Of a DNA stretch of 43,612 nucleotides, positions 43,193-43,612 are shown piece after piece. The notes under the pieces were generated by a model, which had not been told where the DNA came from, ran no database searches, and saw only the letters and a list, made by a program, of their open reading frames with translations. Within the stretch, counting starts at the first letter, position 1; every line of letters starts with the position of its first letter. The DNA comes from an uncultured Sphingobacteriaceae bacterium (GTDB lineage: Bacteria > Bacteroidota > Bacteroidia > Sphingobacteriales > Sphingobacteriaceae). The DNA lies in the NCBI GenBank assembly GCA_946887045.1, contig CAMPKC010000038.1, forward strand, positions 1 through 43,612, given 5' to 3'. The position numbers and the translations under genes were made by a program.

Positions 43193-43612
43193 TTATCTCA
43201 GATCTCTCATTGCTACTGCATCCATATCAGAGTAAACAAGGTTTTCGCCGCTCATTGACCAGATAAAGCCATAGTTTGCGGTTCCGCCACCTGAATGGAT
43301 TGACCACGGCGGAGAAATAACCGCCTGGTGATTATGCATAATTACATGACGTGTTTCCTGAGGCTGACCCATCATATGAAATACAATCTGATTTTCAGGC
43401 ACATCAAAGTAGAAATATATCTCACTTCTTCTGTCGTGTACATGAGAAGGCATCGTGTTCCAAACACTTCCTTCATGCAACACAGTTAATCCCATCACAA
43501 GCTGACAGCTTTTTGCACCTTCAAGGTGAATGTACTTGTAAATAGTCCGTTCGTTGGCAGTTGCTTTACTTCCGATAGTGGTAGGAAATGCATCTTCCTT
43601 TTTAACTAACTG
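43193..43612 (-). CDS. kduI: 5-dehydro-4-deoxy-D-glucuronate isomerase, C-terminal part (cut by window edge)
   Basis: The reading frame stays open to the window edge and encodes the last 139 residues of KduI, which converts 5-keto-4-deoxyuronate (from unsaturated galacturonate) to 3-deoxy-D-glycero-2,5-hexodiulosonate on the way to KDG. The cupin zinc-site motif MPSHVHDRRSEIYFYF supplies two His and a Glu, and a further His lies in SPPWSIHSGGGT; both match KduI. The visible part starts QLVKKEDAFPTTIGSKATANERTIYKYIH, inside the second cupin. About 140 N-terminal residues lie outside. The usual partner KduD is not in the window and may lie upstream on this strand. Confidence 0.94.
   Translation of the reverse strand, partial: QLVKKEDAFPTTIGSKATANERTIYKYIHLEGAKSCQLVMGLTVLHEGSVWNTMPSHVHDRRSEIYFYFDVPENQIVFHMMGQPQETRHVIMHNHQAVISPPWSIHSGGGTANYGFIWSMSGENLVYSDMDAVAMRDLR

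Noticed and set aside
1..43612. CRISPR arrays, insertion sequences, integrase genes, tRNA or rRNA genes
   Set aside because: No regularly spaced repeats, transposase-like proteins or recognisable RNA gene sequence were seen. The only long repeat is the shared 3' cassette of the two T9SS lyases.

Overview
The window looks like a chromosomal segment of a pectin-degrading member of the Bacteroidota, most likely Sphingobacteriaceae (Pedobacter-like). The clues are a SusC/SusD pair, a FecI-like sigma factor next to a FecR-like anti-sigma factor, an STN domain on SusC, Por-type (T9SS) C-terminal sorting domains, A/T-rich leaders without Shine-Dalgarno sequences, and promoter boxes resembling TAnnTTTG. 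There are no rRNA or tRNA genes, CRISPR arrays, insertion sequences or phage genes that I can recognise. Almost every gene fits one purpose: taking pectin (homogalacturonan and rhamnogalacturonan I) to pyruvate and a triose phosphate.

Layout. 2-8741 (minus): two very large T9SS-secreted lyases, a PL4-type rhamnogalacturonan lyase and a PL1-type pectate lyase with LamG and FN3 domains, sharing an almost identical 3' end. 9011-12939 (minus): a GapN-like aldehyde dehydrogenase, a hexuronate MFS transporter and KDPG aldolase. 13170-14736 (plus): KDG kinase and a YhcH/YiaL cupin. 14809-22147 (minus): the galacturonate isomerase pathway with paralogues, in transcriptional order uxaA-like, uxaC, a second PfkB kinase, uxaB and uxaA. 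22217-26868 (minus): PL10 pectate lyase, GH105 and GH28, tightly packed and transcribed from the GH28 end. 27211-34819 (minus): sigma factor, FecR, SusC and SusD. 35013-36942 (minus): an esterase and a frameshifted pectinesterase. 37151-41724 (plus): a PL1 lipoprotein and a GH2 enzyme. 41816-43612 (minus): an acetyl-xylan-esterase-like enzyme and the C-terminal part of KduI, cut by the window edge.

How it works together (inference from families). Esterases and surface lyases deacetylate, demethylate and cut pectin. SusC/SusD import the oligomers, with the STN-FecR-sigma relay sensing them. Periplasmic GH28, GH105, PL10 and GH2 finish depolymerisation and the MFS porter takes up uronates. Galacturonate runs through UxaC, UxaB and UxaA to KDG. 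Unsaturated uronate runs through KduI (and presumably KduD outside the window) to KDG. KDG kinase and KDPG aldolase yield pyruvate and glyceraldehyde 3-phosphate, which the GapN-like enzyme could oxidise.

The most interesting non-coding signal is a repeated element close to RYGCAAWCGTTCCCGG in four intergenic regions that flank pectin genes (five copies, one region holding a near-perfect inverted pair). Four copies lie 41-43 bp from a -7-like box with the same orientation towards the gene. Other oddities are a one-base frameshift in the pectinesterase, a GapN-like enzyme lacking the usual catalytic glutamate, and similar GATase-like domains appended to two unrelated glycosidases.
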